Origin: Bacteroidota bacterium
GTDB taxonomy: Bacteria; Bacteroidota; Bacteroidia; Cytophagales; Cyclobacteriaceae
Direction: 5' to 3'
NCBI GenBank assembly: GCA_018267285.1
Contig: JAFDYU010000014.1
Location: 1 to 64,000, forward strand
Length of the DNA stretch: 64,000 nucleotides
Shown here in pieces: positions 37,137 to 46,238 of the stretch (the stretch's first letter is position 1; the number at the start of each line of letters is the position of its first letter). The position numbers and the translations under genes are program-made. Below the pieces are notes generated by a model. That model was not told the DNA's origin. It saw only the letters and a program-made list of their open reading frames with translations, and made no database searches.

Positions 37137-38417
37137 TTAGGCAGAGCTTGCTGCGAGCGGAGATTTTTCCGGTTCTCTAGAAAAAGTGTGCGAGAAATAA
37201 ATTGAAATAACAGTTGAAAAAATAAAGTAGAATGCAACAGCTACGCTTCCGTAAGGCAGTAGCGAATCAATCCCAAACCATCCGCTGTATTTCCAGATCA
37301 GGTATCCGCCAAAACTATTTTTGGCAAGCTCCCATAAGTAAGCATTTTTGTTTTTGTCAAGCAGTTCAGTGTACGCATAAACCATTAGGAAAATAAAAGC
37401 ACCGTACCAAAATATTTTGGGCGAACCAATGGCTGCAATGTTTCCGAATAGATAACTCACAAAAAGAAGCATCATCAGCATCTGCACCCAGCTCCAAACA
37501 ATTACGGTTGACGAAACTTTTGGATCGTACTTTTCAAAATTGAAGACGTCTTTGATTTTGTAAACCGGGTATTTATCAACCACATCGGCCGGCCGCCAAC
37601 CGAGCGGCATAAACCAAATCCGGAATTTATCAGCGAAATTGTTTGTGCGCCACGCGTCTTTGATCAACAGCCACACATGCAAAAAATTAATCTTGATCGG
37701 GTTCCACGTTTGCACGGGTCGAGTCACTCCATAAACTGCGGGCACGTTTGGCATTTCTTCCTGAAACGTGCCAAACCATTTATCCCAAAAAATAAAAATC
37801 TGCCCGTAATTTTTGTCGAGGTACTCCGGGTTGATGGCGTGGTGTACCCGGTGGTGCGAGGGTGTCACAATAATTTTTTCCAAGAAACCCATCCTGCCGA
37901 TGTGAACGGTGTGGTACCAGAACTGCGCAAACAAATGCAAAGGCGCAACAATGGCGATCACCATTTCCGGCACACCAAAAACAGCAGCTGGAATCAGGAA
38001 TAGGGCAAACACTTTAATAAAAACAGAAACACTTTGGCGCAGGGCGCAGGCCAGATTAAATTCTTCACTGCTGTGGTGTATAATGTGGTTGTTCCACAAC
38101 AAATTATTCTCGTGCGAAATCCGGTGTACCCAGTAGCCGGCAAAGTCGAGTGAAATAAAAGCAATAAAATAAACCAACCAAGTGGATTGAACATGAACAA
38201 TCGCAATTTTATCGACCAGCCAGGAATATGAAATGATGGCAACGCTCAACCCCAGTACATCTTTGGTAACATTAGTCACGCCAGAACTTAAACTGGAAAT
38301 CATGTCGTTCTGGCGAACGGTGTCTTTTCCCTTCATCCGCCCGTACCATTTTTCGAACAGCACTAAAAACAAAAATGCAGGCATCGCGATGAGCAATATT
38401 TTTCCGTAAGCTTCCAT
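37137..38417 (-). CDS. Sterol desaturase/fatty acid hydroxylase superfamily, AGMO-like
   Basis: About 426 residues from MEAYGKILLIAMPAF; a TTG upstream start is less likely. Membrane helices surround a di-iron histidine cluster: HRISHENN, HIIHHSSEE, QFWYHTVHI and SHHRVHHAIN. The following DKNYGQIFIFWDKWFGTFQEE and the whole arrangement closely resemble alkylglycerol monooxygenase (AGMO/TMEM195), which cleaves ether lipids using tetrahydrobiopterin. Family membership is firm; the ether-lipid substrate is inference. It is convergent with the acyl-CoA oxidase-like gene. Confidence 0.85.
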   Translation of the reverse strand: MEAYGKILLIAMPAFLFLVLFEKWYGRMKGKDTVRQNDMISSLSSGVTNVTKDVLGLSVAIISYSWLVDKIAIVHVQSTWLVYFIAFISLDFAGYWVHRISHENNLLWNNHIIHHSSEEFNLACALRQSVSVFIKVFALFLIPAAVFGVPEMVIAIVAPLHLFAQFWYHTVHIGRMGFLEKIIVTPSHHRVHHAINPEYLDKNYGQIFIFWDKWFGTFQEEMPNVPAVYGVTRPVQTWNPIKINFLHVWLLIKDAWRTNNFADKFRIWFMPLGWRPADVVDKYPVYKIKDVFNFEKYDPKVSSTVIVWSWVQMLMMLLFVSYLFGNIAAIGSPKIFWYGAFIFLMVYAYTELLDKNKNAYLWELAKNSFGGYLIWKYSGWFGIDSLLPYGSVAVAFYFIFSTVISIYFSHTFSREPEKSPLAASSA

Positions 38418-38493
38418 ACTGAAATCAGTGTATAAAATTAGCAATTAGCCAAGGCGAAATCAATGCAAAAAACAAGAGAAACTTACAAGGAAT

Positions 38494-39819
38494 CTACATA
38501 GCAGAAATCCCTTTCACACTTTGATACAGGCTCAACGCGTGGCGATCGGTGAGGCCGGAAATAAAATCTACAATCAAACGCAGGAGGGCGTATGTGTTTT
38601 CGGGCTTTTGTTCGAGTGCCCATCGGATTTCCTCAGTAAGCAGTAACTGTAAATTTTTATGCTTCCGCGAAACCGTATTTTGATGCATGGATTGAACTAC
38701 TTCAACAAATTCTTCGAGCAAGCCCGGCAACACGGCATGGCCGCTGGCTTCAATTTCTACTACCGACCGGGCACGGTAAATTTTTTCCATGGAGATTTTC
38801 GAGATTTCTTTCATGGCATTTTTGGAAACCACCTCGTCTGTCAGTGCCTTATCAAATTTTCCTTCTAAAATATTTTTTTCTTCATCCAAAAATAAAGTGG
38901 CAGATTCTTCCAGCAGTTGTCCAATGGCGAGCGAACGCAGCACGCCCAGTTTTTCATTCAGGCCAACAATCTTATCTACTTTTTCTTTTTTGAATTTATC
39001 TTTGAGAACAGCCGCAATCAATTCGATGGTATCACTCAAACTAATTAACCCCAATCGGCAACCGTCTTCCAGATCAATAATATTGTAACAAATATCATCG
39101 GCAGCTTCTACCAAAAAGGCAAGCGGGTGGCGGCACCATGAATTTTCATGCACAGCCTGTAATTCCAAATGTGTGGCAACTGTATTGAAAATTTCTTTTT
39201 CCGATTCGAAGTACCCAAACTTTTTTTGGCTCTTCTTCATCTTGTCGCGCTCCGGAAAAAATGCCGGACACGGATATTTTGTAAATGCTCCAAGGGTGGC
39301 GGCCGTCAGCTTAAACCCGTATTGTTTTTGATTCAGCAATCGAAAACCCTGAGCATTACCTTCAAACCTGGTGAGGTCAGCCCATTCGCATTCACTCACA
39401 AATGGTTTCAGCGCCTGCCCTTTTGGGTGATGAATAAAAAAATCGGAGATCGCCTCTTCACCGGCATGGCCGAAGGGCGGGTTTCCCAGATCATGCGCCA
39501 AAGAGGCTGCGGCAACAATCGCTCCAAAATCAAACAACGAAAAATTTTCTTTTAGCCCAGCGTGTCGTTTCAAAATTTCTTCGCCTACTTTTTTACCGAG
39601 CGATCTGCCCACACTCGACACTTCCAAGCTGTGTGTTAACCGGGTGTGTACAAAATCGTCTACCGGCAGCGGATGAACCTGTGTTTTGTCTTGCAGCCTG
39701 CGAAACGGATGCGAGAAAATAATCCGGTCGTAGTCCTGTTCAAACGCGCTGCGCGATTGATCGACAACATCTTGTTTTTGATTGGGGCGGTTGGAGGAAA
39801 GTAGTTGAGACCAGTTCAA
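38494..39819 (-). CDS. dgt: Deoxyguanosinetriphosphate triphosphohydrolase
   Basis: A 441-residue HD-domain enzyme that converts dGTP to deoxyguanosine and triphosphate. The start is TTG (MNWSQLLSSNRPNQKQ), typical for this family. HD residues are in TRLTHSLEVSSVG and AHDLGNPPFGHAGEEAI, with a final Asp in EAADDICYNIIDLEDG. The N-terminal DRIIFSHPFRRLQDKTQVHP is the family signature. Length fits the type found in Bacteroidota. Confidence 0.95.
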   Translation of the reverse strand: MNWSQLLSSNRPNQKQDVVDQSRSAFEQDYDRIIFSHPFRRLQDKTQVHPLPVDDFVHTRLTHSLEVSSVGRSLGKKVGEEILKRHAGLKENFSLFDFGAIVAAASLAHDLGNPPFGHAGEEAISDFFIHHPKGQALKPFVSECEWADLTRFEGNAQGFRLLNQKQYGFKLTAATLGAFTKYPCPAFFPERDKMKKSQKKFGYFESEKEIFNTVATHLELQAVHENSWCRHPLAFLVEAADDICYNIIDLEDGCRLGLISLSDTIELIAAVLKDKFKKEKVDKIVGLNEKLGVLRSLAIGQLLEESATLFLDEEKNILEGKFDKALTDEVVSKNAMKEISKISMEKIYRARSVVEIEASGHAVLPGLLEEFVEVVQSMHQNTVSRKHKNLQLLLTEEIRWALEQKPENTYALLRLIVDFISGLTDRHALSLYQSVKGISAM

Positions 39820-39849
39820 AGGAATTTCGAATTTAGAATTACGAATTTA

Positions 39850-40104
39850 TTAAGCTCTGGTCAATATCTTGTTTAAACCAATGATCTTACCCTTAGAAAC
39901 TGAAGGATAAGCCGCCTCAAATTCTTCCATTTTATTTTCTGACAAGAATTGTAGAAACAAAGAGAACGGAACACGTGTTTCATAAATCAATAAATCGCCT
40001 GAAACACGTTCGGTATGCGACCATACCAATTTCTCTTTCAAAAGAACTTTGTACAAACTCTTATCGATTGAATCCGTTAACGAAATTGGTTTTCTCGTTC
40101 TCAT
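39850..40104 (-). CDS. Small protein of unknown function
   Basis: 84 residues beginning MRTRKPISLTDSIDKSLY. It has a predicted helix-strand mix and a repeated FLQFLSENKMEEFEAAYP segment, with no domain I recognise. It sits 31 bases from the glyS end on the same strand and 30 bases before dgt. Length, ATG start and lack of overlap with larger genes support a real gene. Confidence 0.6.
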   Translation of the reverse strand: MRTRKPISLTDSIDKSLYKVLLKEKLVWSHTERVSGDLLIYETRVPFSLFLQFLSENKMEEFEAAYPSVSKGKIIGLNKILTRA

Positions 40105-40135
40105 CTGTCAAAGATAAAATACTTCCGTTTTGGGT

Positions 40136-41695
40136 TCAAACCTTCTTCAACAACTCATGAATCGAAACGAGCCTCTGAATTTTCTCTCCCACCTTCTCAA
40201 TTGCGATCCGTTCTTGCTTCATCGAGTCGCGCTCGCGAATCGTTACGGTGTTGTCTTGCAACGTCTGATGATCAATCGTAATACAATACGGAGTGCCGAT
40301 CGCATCCATGCGTCTGTACCTTCTACCAATGGTGTCTTTGTCTTCGTAGTAGCATCGGAAATCTGTTTTCAGTTGATGGAAAACCTCCAAACCTTTTTCT
40401 GCCAAGCCATCTTTCTTCACCAGCGGCAACACGGCAATTTTATACGGAGCCAACGCTGGCGGAATCGATAATACCACGCGCTCGTTTCCTTCTTCACCTT
40501 CGGCTGATGGGAGTTTCTCTTCTTTATAGGAGTTCGATAAAATCGAGAGAAACATTCTGTCCAACCCTACCGATGTCTCCACCACAAACGGCACATAGCT
40601 TTGTTGTGTTTCTGTATCAAAATACTGCAGCTTCTTTCCCGAATATTTTTCGTGGCTTTTCAAATCAAAGTCCGTGCGGCTGTGTATCCCTTCCAACTCT
40701 TTAAAGCCCATCGGAAAATTGAATTGAATATCGCACGCAGCATTGGCATAGTGTGCCAGGTTTAAATGATCGTGAAACCGATAATTAGTTGAACCAAGTC
40801 CCAACGCCTGATGCCACTTCATCCGTTTGTTTTTCCAACTCTCGTACCACTCCATCTCCGTGCCCGGTTTAATAAAGAACTGCATCTCCATCTGCTCGAA
40901 CTCGCGCATGCGGAAAATAAACTGGCGCGCCACAATTTCGTTTCTAAAAGCCTTGCCTATCTGTGCAATACCAAAGGGCAACTTCATCCTTCCGGTTTTT
41001 TGCACATTCAAAAAGTTTACAAAAATTCCTTGTGCCGTTTCGGGGCGTAAATAAATTTTGTTGGCATCTTCGGCAACCGAGCCCATCTCCGTGCTGAACA
41101 TCAAATTAAACTGGCGCACGTCCGTCCAGTTTTTTGTTCCCGAAATCGGATCGTTGATTTCCAAATCTACAATCAACTGCTTCATCGCGGCCATGTCACT
41201 GCTGTTCATGGCGTTCTTCAACCGTTCGTTGGCTTCGTCTATTTTCTTTTGATATTCCAACACGCGCGGGTTGGTTTGCGCAAACATGGTCTTATCAAAC
41301 GACTCCCCAAAACGCTTGGCCGCCTTCTCCACTTCTTTCTCAATCTTCTCCTCCATCTTAGCAATAGCATCTTCCACCAGCACATCGGCACGATATCGTT
41401 TCTTGCTGTCTTTGTTGTCGATCATCGGGTCGTTGAAAGCATCCACATGGCCGCTGGCCTTCCACGTGGTAGGGTGCATGAAGATGGCCGCATCAATGCC
41501 CACAATGTTGTCGTGCAGCTGCGTCATAAACTTCCACCAGTATTCTTTAATGTTGTTTTTCAGTTCCACCCCATTCTGGCCGTAGTCGTACACTGCGCTG
41601 AGGCCGTCATAGATTTCGCTCGAAGGGAAAATAAACCCATACTCCTTGGCATGGGCAATCACTTTTTTCAAAAGGTTTTCAGAATCGTTCGCCAT
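40136..41695 (-). CDS. glyS: Glycyl-tRNA synthetase, homodimeric type
   Basis: A 519-residue class II synthetase. Motif 1 region is in NNIKEYWWKFMTQLHDNIVGIDAAIFMHPTTW, motif 2 in IGKAFRNEIVARQFIFRMREFEQMEMQFF and motif 3 in ETSVGLDRMFLSIL. The C-terminal anticodon-binding domain starts near PPALAPYKIAVLPL. This is the single-chain alpha2 form used by Bacteroidota, not the alpha2-beta2 type. It has no TA or operon partner. Confidence 0.96.
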   Translation of the reverse strand: MANDSENLLKKVIAHAKEYGFIFPSSEIYDGLSAVYDYGQNGVELKNNIKEYWWKFMTQLHDNIVGIDAAIFMHPTTWKASGHVDAFNDPMIDNKDSKKRYRADVLVEDAIAKMEEKIEKEVEKAAKRFGESFDKTMFAQTNPRVLEYQKKIDEANERLKNAMNSSDMAAMKQLIVDLEINDPISGTKNWTDVRQFNLMFSTEMGSVAEDANKIYLRPETAQGIFVNFLNVQKTGRMKLPFGIAQIGKAFRNEIVARQFIFRMREFEQMEMQFFIKPGTEMEWYESWKNKRMKWHQALGLGSTNYRFHDHLNLAHYANAACDIQFNFPMGFKELEGIHSRTDFDLKSHEKYSGKKLQYFDTETQQSYVPFVVETSVGLDRMFLSILSNSYKEEKLPSAEGEEGNERVVLSIPPALAPYKIAVLPLVKKDGLAEKGLEVFHQLKTDFRCYYEDKDTIGRRYRRMDAIGTPYCITIDHQTLQDNTVTIRERDSMKQERIAIEKVGEKIQRLVSIHELLKKV

Positions 41696-41715
41696 AAGGG
41701 TGCAAAAATAAGGTA

Positions 41716-41750
41716 GAAGTTGGAAGTTGAAAGTTGGAAGTTGGAGGTTT
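41716..41750. repeat. Tandem heptamer GAAGTTG, four to five copies
   Basis: Three exact GAAGTTG units and one AAAGTTG variant, followed by a diverged GAGGTTT, lie in the glyS upstream gap. The form resembles slipped-strand repeats common in AT-rich intergenic DNA. No function is apparent. Confidence 0.7.
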
Positions 41751-41870
41751 TTTTTGCGGCTGGCGAGACGCCATCGGGCTATCCGCTATACTCCTCGCGC
41801 CATCTCACACGCTTGCCCTGCTGCGGGGTGCCGCTTCTATCCCTGCCGCGTGAGGTTCAATAATGTGCCA

Positions 41871-41908
41871 GTCAGGTCTTCCGACCTGACTAAACCAGAT
41901 TATTTGTG
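41871..41908. repeat. Hairpin repeat, copy 1 (GTCAGGTC/GACCTGAC)
   Basis: Eight-base perfect arms GTCAGGTC (41871-41878) and GACCTGAC (41883-41890) with a TTCC loop, then an 18-base tail TAAACCAGATTATTTGTG. A second copy lies at 43383-43431 in the same orientation, on the other side of the M24 peptidase gene. Confidence 0.85.
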
Positions 41909-41981
41909 CCCCTGACCAACATCTCAATCGTTATTTGTCAACTGAAAATAATTTGTGTTTGATCAATTATTTTCATCCTTA

Positions 41982-43247
41982 TCAAAAAGGTTTATCAATC
42001 GATTCGCTCGGTTGCGTAAACCATTTCGCCCCTTGCTCAGTCATGTACGCACAATCTTCAAGGCGAATACCAAATTCACTATAAATAGAAATGGTGGGCT
42101 CAATACTAAAACACATTCCTGATTTTAACAATTGCTTATTGCCAAGCACCATGTTGCCCCACTCGTGGCCGTCCATGCCAATGCCATGACCTGTGCGATG
42201 CGGTAGTCCTGGAACTTTGTAACCAGGACCAAAGCCTGCATCAGTTATAACTTTACGCGCAGCTATGTCAACATTTTCACAAGGGTCATTCAGTTTGGCA
42301 GCCGTGAAGCCTGCAGCTTGCGATGCTTTTTCAAGATTCCAAATTTCACGTTGTCTTTTAGTGGGCTCGCCAAAAACAAATGTGCGTGTGATGTCAGATG
42401 CATACCCTTCCACACTGCAACCTCCGTCCATTAAAATCACATCGCCTTTTTTCAACTTTTGCGGTGCGCTGCTTCCGTGTGGAAAAGCCGTGTACTCACC
42501 AAACGAAACAAATGCACCACCACGCGCACCCAACTTGCTGTGCGCCCGCGAGATGAGTCCCGACAAATCTCCTTGCGTCATCCCTTCTTCAATCTGGGCA
42601 TAGGCAGCTTTGTAAGCCTCGAGTGTGATGTGGTTGGCTTTTTGCATCAGTGTAATTTCTGCTGCACTCTTTAACATACGACAGCCAACGGTCACTACAT
42701 CGGCACTTATGTATTCCAGGTGAGGAGCTTCTTTGCGGATTCCATCAAAAAGAAAAAAACGCACGCGTTCTTCCATTCCGATTTTTCCGGTTTTAATTCC
42801 CCAGTCGGAAAAAATCCCTGCCACAACTTTATAAGGACTTTCGTGCTCTTCCCATACGCGCACATCGTTGCCGATCTTGATTAGTTCGCGAAGACGCGAC
42901 TCCTCAAAATGTGGAGCCACATATTTTACTTCGCCTTTGGCAGGAATAATGGCTGCCATCATGCGCTCGCTGTTGCCCCACTCCACACCAGTAAAATATT
43001 TCATCGAAGTGCCGCCATCCAGATAAATGGCATCAATTTTATTTTTTGCCATCAGCTTTTGCGCTTTTTCAATTCGCATCTTGCGTTCTTCCAATGAGAT
43101 TGGTTTTACATCATCAGTCATTGGTTTTAGTCGGTCAAGAGCGGGAGAAGACCCTGAACCTATTGTAGGGGTGGCATAACCTGTAATGGTGCTTGCAACT
43201 GCAATACTTGTTACCGAGGTGCGAATGAAATTTCTTCTGGTGGTCAT
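41982..43247 (-). CDS. M24 (Xaa-Pro aminopeptidase-like) metallopeptidase, Tat-exported
   Basis: A 421-residue protein. The N terminus TTRRNFIRTSVTSIAVAS is a twin-arginine signal. The C-terminal pita-bread domain carries metal ligands: Asp in DGGCSVEGYASDITRTF (two Asp), His in RTGHGIGMDGHEW, Glu in FSIEPTIS and Glu in GIRLEDCAYM. The family removes N-terminal residues, often Xaa-Pro. It stands alone and is flanked by two copies of a hairpin repeat. Confidence 0.9.
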   Translation of the reverse strand: MTTRRNFIRTSVTSIAVASTITGYATPTIGSGSSPALDRLKPMTDDVKPISLEERKMRIEKAQKLMAKNKIDAIYLDGGTSMKYFTGVEWGNSERMMAAIIPAKGEVKYVAPHFEESRLRELIKIGNDVRVWEEHESPYKVVAGIFSDWGIKTGKIGMEERVRFFLFDGIRKEAPHLEYISADVVTVGCRMLKSAAEITLMQKANHITLEAYKAAYAQIEEGMTQGDLSGLISRAHSKLGARGGAFVSFGEYTAFPHGSSAPQKLKKGDVILMDGGCSVEGYASDITRTFVFGEPTKRQREIWNLEKASQAAGFTAAKLNDPCENVDIAARKVITDAGFGPGYKVPGLPHRTGHGIGMDGHEWGNMVLGNKQLLKSGMCFSIEPTISIYSEFGIRLEDCAYMTEQGAKWFTQPSESIDKPF

Positions 43248-43382
43248 GGACTTGGAATTAATTTAAAATCAATTCCTAAAGTAATGAATTTACTTGTTTT
43301 TCTTCCAGGGATATTTGGTGGTGGTATAAAATTGTGTTTCTCTCTTTGGTCAATTCTTGCATGGGTAGAAATTTAGATGCCC

Positions 43383-43431
43383 GTCAGGTCTTCCTACTGT
43401 CTTCCGACCTGACTAAACCAGATTATTTGTG
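43383..43431. repeat. Hairpin repeat, copy 2 (with 11-base insertion)
   Basis: Same arms as at 41871, but an extra TACTGTCTTCC sits in the loop before GACCTGAC (43406-43413), duplicating part of the left arm region. The 33 bases from GTCTTCCGACC through TTATTTGTG are identical in both copies. Confidence 0.85.
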
Positions 43432-43491
43432 TCACCTGACCACACTACTATCATTGCTTGTCATGCCTTCTGACAATCGGTTTCAAATTTC

Positions 43492-43499
43492 TATCTTTG
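43492..43499 (+). promoter_or_regulatory. -7 box of the RelE-type toxin-antitoxin operon
   Basis: TATCTTTG matches TAnnTTTG and lies 16 bases before the ATG at 43516. No good -33 TTG at the usual distance. Confidence 0.5.
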
Positions 43500-43515
43500 T
43501 AAAAAGCAAACAGCT

Positions 43516-43728
43516 ATGAGCGTAATGGTGGTAAAAATTAAAAAGAAGGAAAACGCCTCGGTATTGAGGAAAATTGTTGTTGCTCTAAACGAAAAGGCAA
43601 AAGTATTGACGGATGAAGAATATAGGGATAGCATGTTTTCCACATTGTTGGAAGAAGGTAGAAAATCAAAATTACTTTCTACCTCGCACGCAAGAAAAGA
43701 GTTAAAAAAGCGTGGAATTAACTTTTAG
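43516..43728 (+). CDS. Putative antitoxin of the RelE-like toxin
   Basis: 70 residues starting MSVMVVKIKKKENASV. Highly charged and helical, with a basic start and a C-terminal HARKELKKRGINF. It overlaps the downstream RelE-like toxin frame by 17 bases, a layout typical of TA modules. I do not recognise a DNA-binding family. Function is inferred from context. Confidence 0.65.
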   Translation: MSVMVVKIKKKENASVLRKIVVALNEKAKVLTDEEYRDSMFSTLLEEGRKSKLLSTSHARKELKKRGINF

Positions 43729-43986
43729 GAATTCTTTCTTTCGCGATCTGGACAATATTTCCAGTCGTGAACCAAATCGTGCAATTCAACACAGCATAGA
43801 ATTTCAAAAACAGGATCTCTTTCAGCTATTCCTAGGCTAAAACAACTTAAGCATACTAGATTGTACGAATACAAAATAGAACTTAGGGTTCAATCAAAAG
43901 TCTACTGGATACTTTGCGATGCTCAAGGTAATCACCTCGAATTCATTCGAATAAAGCCTGAAGCTTGGTGCAAGAATAATTTATGA
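43712..43986 (+). pseudogene. RelE/ParE-like toxin with a -1 frameshift
   Basis: From GTG 43712 the frame reads VELTFRNSFFRDLDNISSRE...HSIEFQKQD and stops at TAA 43838-43840. The adjacent frame continues GSLSAIPRLKQLKHTRLYEY, then KIELRVQSKVYWILCDAQGN and HLEFIRIKPEAWCKNNL, to TGA at 43984-43986. Together these make a typical RelE-like toxin of about 91 residues (LKQLKH..LYEYKIELR is the family's central strand region). Adding one A to the A-run at 43806-43810 restores a single frame, so a one-base deletion, sequencing error, or less likely programmed frameshifting, is the cause. The gene overlaps its antitoxin by 17 bases. Confidence 0.75.
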
Positions 43987-44002
43987 AGTATGTTTACCCC
44001 CA

Positions 44003-44251
44003 ATGATTGCCGATGCCCAACATATTTCAATTTTAAAATTTGTACACCAAAAGGGCGGCACAGGCAATGTGATGGAAGCGCTCGGGTGGGAAGTAGCCAA
44101 ACACGAAGAAGGGTTTCGCCTTGCACTTGAATTGGAGAACTTAAACTACGCGAAGCTTCTGTATTCCAATTTCAACAAAAACTTGATTGTGTTGGAACTT
44201 ACGCTTGTTGGAATTGAAGCCGTAAAAAAATTTAACCCTGCTGTGGGTTGA
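44003..44251 (+). CDS. Small protein of unknown function, after the RelE-like module
   Basis: 82 residues starting MIADAQHISILKFVHQKGGTGN. The pattern of short helices then two hydrophobic strands (NFNKNLIVLELTLVGIEAVKKF) suggests a winged-helix fold, but this is only a guess. It starts 16 bases after the toxin stop on the same strand, so it might be part of that operon. It overlaps no larger ORF. Confidence 0.55.
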   Translation: MIADAQHISILKFVHQKGGTGNVMEALGWEVAKHEEGFRLALELENLNYAKLLYSNFNKNLIVLELTLVGIEAVKKFNPAVG

Positions 44252-44267
44252 GAAATAAAGCGATAGT

Positions 44268-45296
44268 TTATTTCTCAATCGCTTTACAAATTTTTTTTAC
44301 AAACGCAGGCCCTTCATAAATAAAACCTGTGTACACCTGAACCAAGTCTGCTCCGGCAGTTATTTTCTCGATCGCATCTTCCGGGGACATTATTCCCCCC
44401 ACCCCGATGATTGGGTAATTTTTTCCAAGTTTCGAGCGGAGATAAGAGATCACTTCAGTAGATTTTTTTGAAAGGGGTTTTCCGCTTAGTCCGCCATTTC
44501 CAATTTTAGAAATTGTTTCCTCCGAAGTATTCAACCCCTCCCTTGAGATGGTGGTGTTTGTGGCGATCACCCCATCGGTTTTTGTCTCGGTTAAAATTTC
44601 TACGATATCGTCCAGTTGCGATGTGGTTAAATCGGGGGCGATCTTCAGCAATACGGGTTTTGGTTTTTCTTTAGCCGCACTAATAGTCTTCATCTGAAGC
44701 ATTAATTTTTTCAACGGTTCTTTTTCCTGCAACTCGCGCAGGCCGGGTGTGTTGGGCGAGCTCACGTTCACCACAAAATAATCGACATACGGATACAGGG
44801 TTTCAAAACAATAACTGTAATCGTCAGCCGCTTTATCGTTGGGTGTAGTTTTGTTTTTGCCAATATTACCGCCTACAATAATTTTTGATTTCCTTTTTTT
44901 CAATCTTTCCACAGCCGCAAACACCCCTTCGTTGTTGAATCCCATCCGGTTGATCAGTGCCCAATCTTGCGGCAAACGAAACAACCTGGGCTTATCGTTT
45001 CCGGGTTGTGGCTTTGGGGTGAGTGTCCCTATTTCGATGAACCCAAAACCAAGACACGCGAGTTCATCAATCAGTTTGGCATCTTTATCGAATCCCGCAG
45101 CAAGCCCAATTGGGTTTTTAAATTTAAGACCGAAAAGTTCGCGCTCCAGTGCCGGATTATCGACCGAATAAAGTACGCTCACTATTTTTTTTAAAAAGGG
45201 GATTGTCCCAAAGATTTTAAGAAACGAAAACGTGAAATGATGGATTTTTTCGGGGTCAAACAAAAAAAACAGAGGGCGGAAGAGAAGTTTGTACAT
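44268..45296 (-). CDS. pyrD: Dihydroorotate dehydrogenase, class 2
   Basis: About 342 residues from [21 protein letters not shown] longer in-frame extension to 45437 overlaps the DeoR-type gene and is rejected. The N-terminal membrane-associating helix, [25 protein letters not shown] with the class 2 catalytic Ser, [14 protein letters not shown] and [11 protein letters not shown] show the FMN barrel. It oxidises dihydroorotate to orotate with a quinone acceptor in pyrimidine synthesis. Confidence 0.95.
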   Translation of the reverse strand: MYKLLFRPLFFLFDPEKIHHFTFSFLKIFGTIPFLKKIVSVLYSVDNPALERELFGLKFKNPIGLAAGFDKDAKLIDELACLGFGFIEIGTLTPKPQPGNDKPRLFRLPQDWALINRMGFNNEGVFAAVERLKKRKSKIIVGGNIGKNKTTPNDKAADDYSYCFETLYPYVDYFVVNVSSPNTPGLRELQEKEPLKKLMLQMKTISAAKEKPKPVLLKIAPDLTTSQLDDIVEILTETKTDGVIATNTTISREGLNTSEETISKIGNGGLSGKPLSKKSTEVISYLRSKLGKNYPIIGVGGIMSPEDAIEKITAGADLVQVYTGFIYEGPAFVKKICKAIEK

Positions 45297-45390
45297 GGGT
45301 TGAACAGCTTGCAACGATGGGCCTGGATAGGCGTAATTTTTGGCTAAGGTAAAACATCCTCGGCAAACAATTAATATATAAAGGGTGTTG

Positions 45391-46140
45391 CTAAAATATC
45401 TCCATCCCCGATTTATGAAATTGCTGCAGCAATACATTTTCGGGAATCAATTCGGTAATCAAGGTGTGGATGTCATCCACATCACACACTTTAAAACGCT
45501 GGCTGGAGTTTAGTTTCTCTGAAATAGTAAGAGCAACAATTCTCTTTGACGCCTTGATCATTTGTTTTTTTAGTTGGACCACCTCCCAGTCAAATTCGGT
45601 TAACCCTTCGGTTACGTCAAGATACCCGGTCCCCAGGAAGCAAATATCTGCCTTTACTTGAGAGAGTGTGTTGAGGGTGTCGCCCCCTAATGCAATCTGG
45701 GCCTCATGCGAAAGACGTCCGCCTATAAAAATGGTTTCGATATTCTCATGTTCCAAAAGCTGCATGGCTACGGGCAAACTAGGCGTGAATATGGTTAGGT
45801 TCATGTGGCCGGGCATATGTCTTGCCAGCTCCAAATTGGTAGTACCCCCACTCATCAGCAAAACTTGCTCCTCCTTGATTAGAGAAATCGCCTTTTGGGC
45901 AATTGATGATTTGGCCCCATGGGCATAGATATCGTCTTCCCGGTAACTGTAAACATGAAAAGAATTAGAGACTGCCCCCCCGTGTACCTTTTTGATTTTC
46001 CCTTGTTCATCCAAATATTTTAGATCCCTTCGAACAGTGTCTTCAGAGACATTCAATTTAACAGCTATGTCATAAAGCTGAACGCGATTCCTCACTTTTA
46101 CCTCATTGAGAATAAAATTCAATCTCTCTTCTTTAAGCAT
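45391..46140 (-). CDS. DeoR/GlpR-family transcriptional repressor
   Basis: A 249-residue regulator. Its N-terminal winged helix (residues about 18-55) has [26 protein letters not shown], the DeoR signature. The C-terminal DeoRC domain has [13 protein letters not shown] and [17 protein letters not shown]-like content, a fold that senses phosphorylated sugars. It is divergent from susC and shares a 253-base intergenic region that holds a perfect inverted repeat, so it very probably controls the susC-susD locus. Confidence 0.92.
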   Translation of the reverse strand: MLKEERLNFILNEVKVRNRVQLYDIAVKLNVSEDTVRRDLKYLDEQGKIKKVHGGAVSNSFHVYSYREDDIYAHGAKSSIAQKAISLIKEEQVLLMSGGTTNLELARHMPGHMNLTIFTPSLPVAMQLLEHENIETIFIGGRLSHEAQIALGGDTLNTLSQVKADICFLGTGYLDVTEGLTEFDWEVVQLKKQMIKASKRIVALTISEKLNSSQRFKVCDVDDIHTLITELIPENVLLQQFHKSGMEIF

Positions 46141-46201
46141 AATTCTTGCATTTTATGGCATCAAAACACGCAAAATCCAGCAAACATTCTAAAATTATCG
46201 A

Positions 46202-46238
46202 AAAATATTGCATAATATTTTTTTAAATGCAATATTTT
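46202..46238. promoter_or_regulatory. Putative DeoR-type operator between the repressor and susC
   Basis: Perfect 12-bp inverted repeat AAAATATTGCAT (46202-46213) and ATGCAATATTTT (46227-46238) with a 13-base AT spacer. It lies about 62 bases upstream of the repressor start and 155 bases upstream of susC. The rest of the 253-base gap is AT-rich. A TTTATATTGC sequence at about 46310 could be part of the susC promoter, but no exact TAnnTTTG is seen. Confidence 0.72.

Noticed and set aside
43805-43813. Programmed -1 frameshift in the RelE-like toxin
   Set aside because: The run is CAAAAAC with codons CAA AAA CAG; no X-XXY-YYZ heptamer in the zero frame, no strong stem downstream. A base loss is simpler.
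45297-45437. N-terminal extension of pyrD
   Set aside because: It overlaps the DeoR-type gene and has no family similarity; PyrD starts at the MYKLLF segment.
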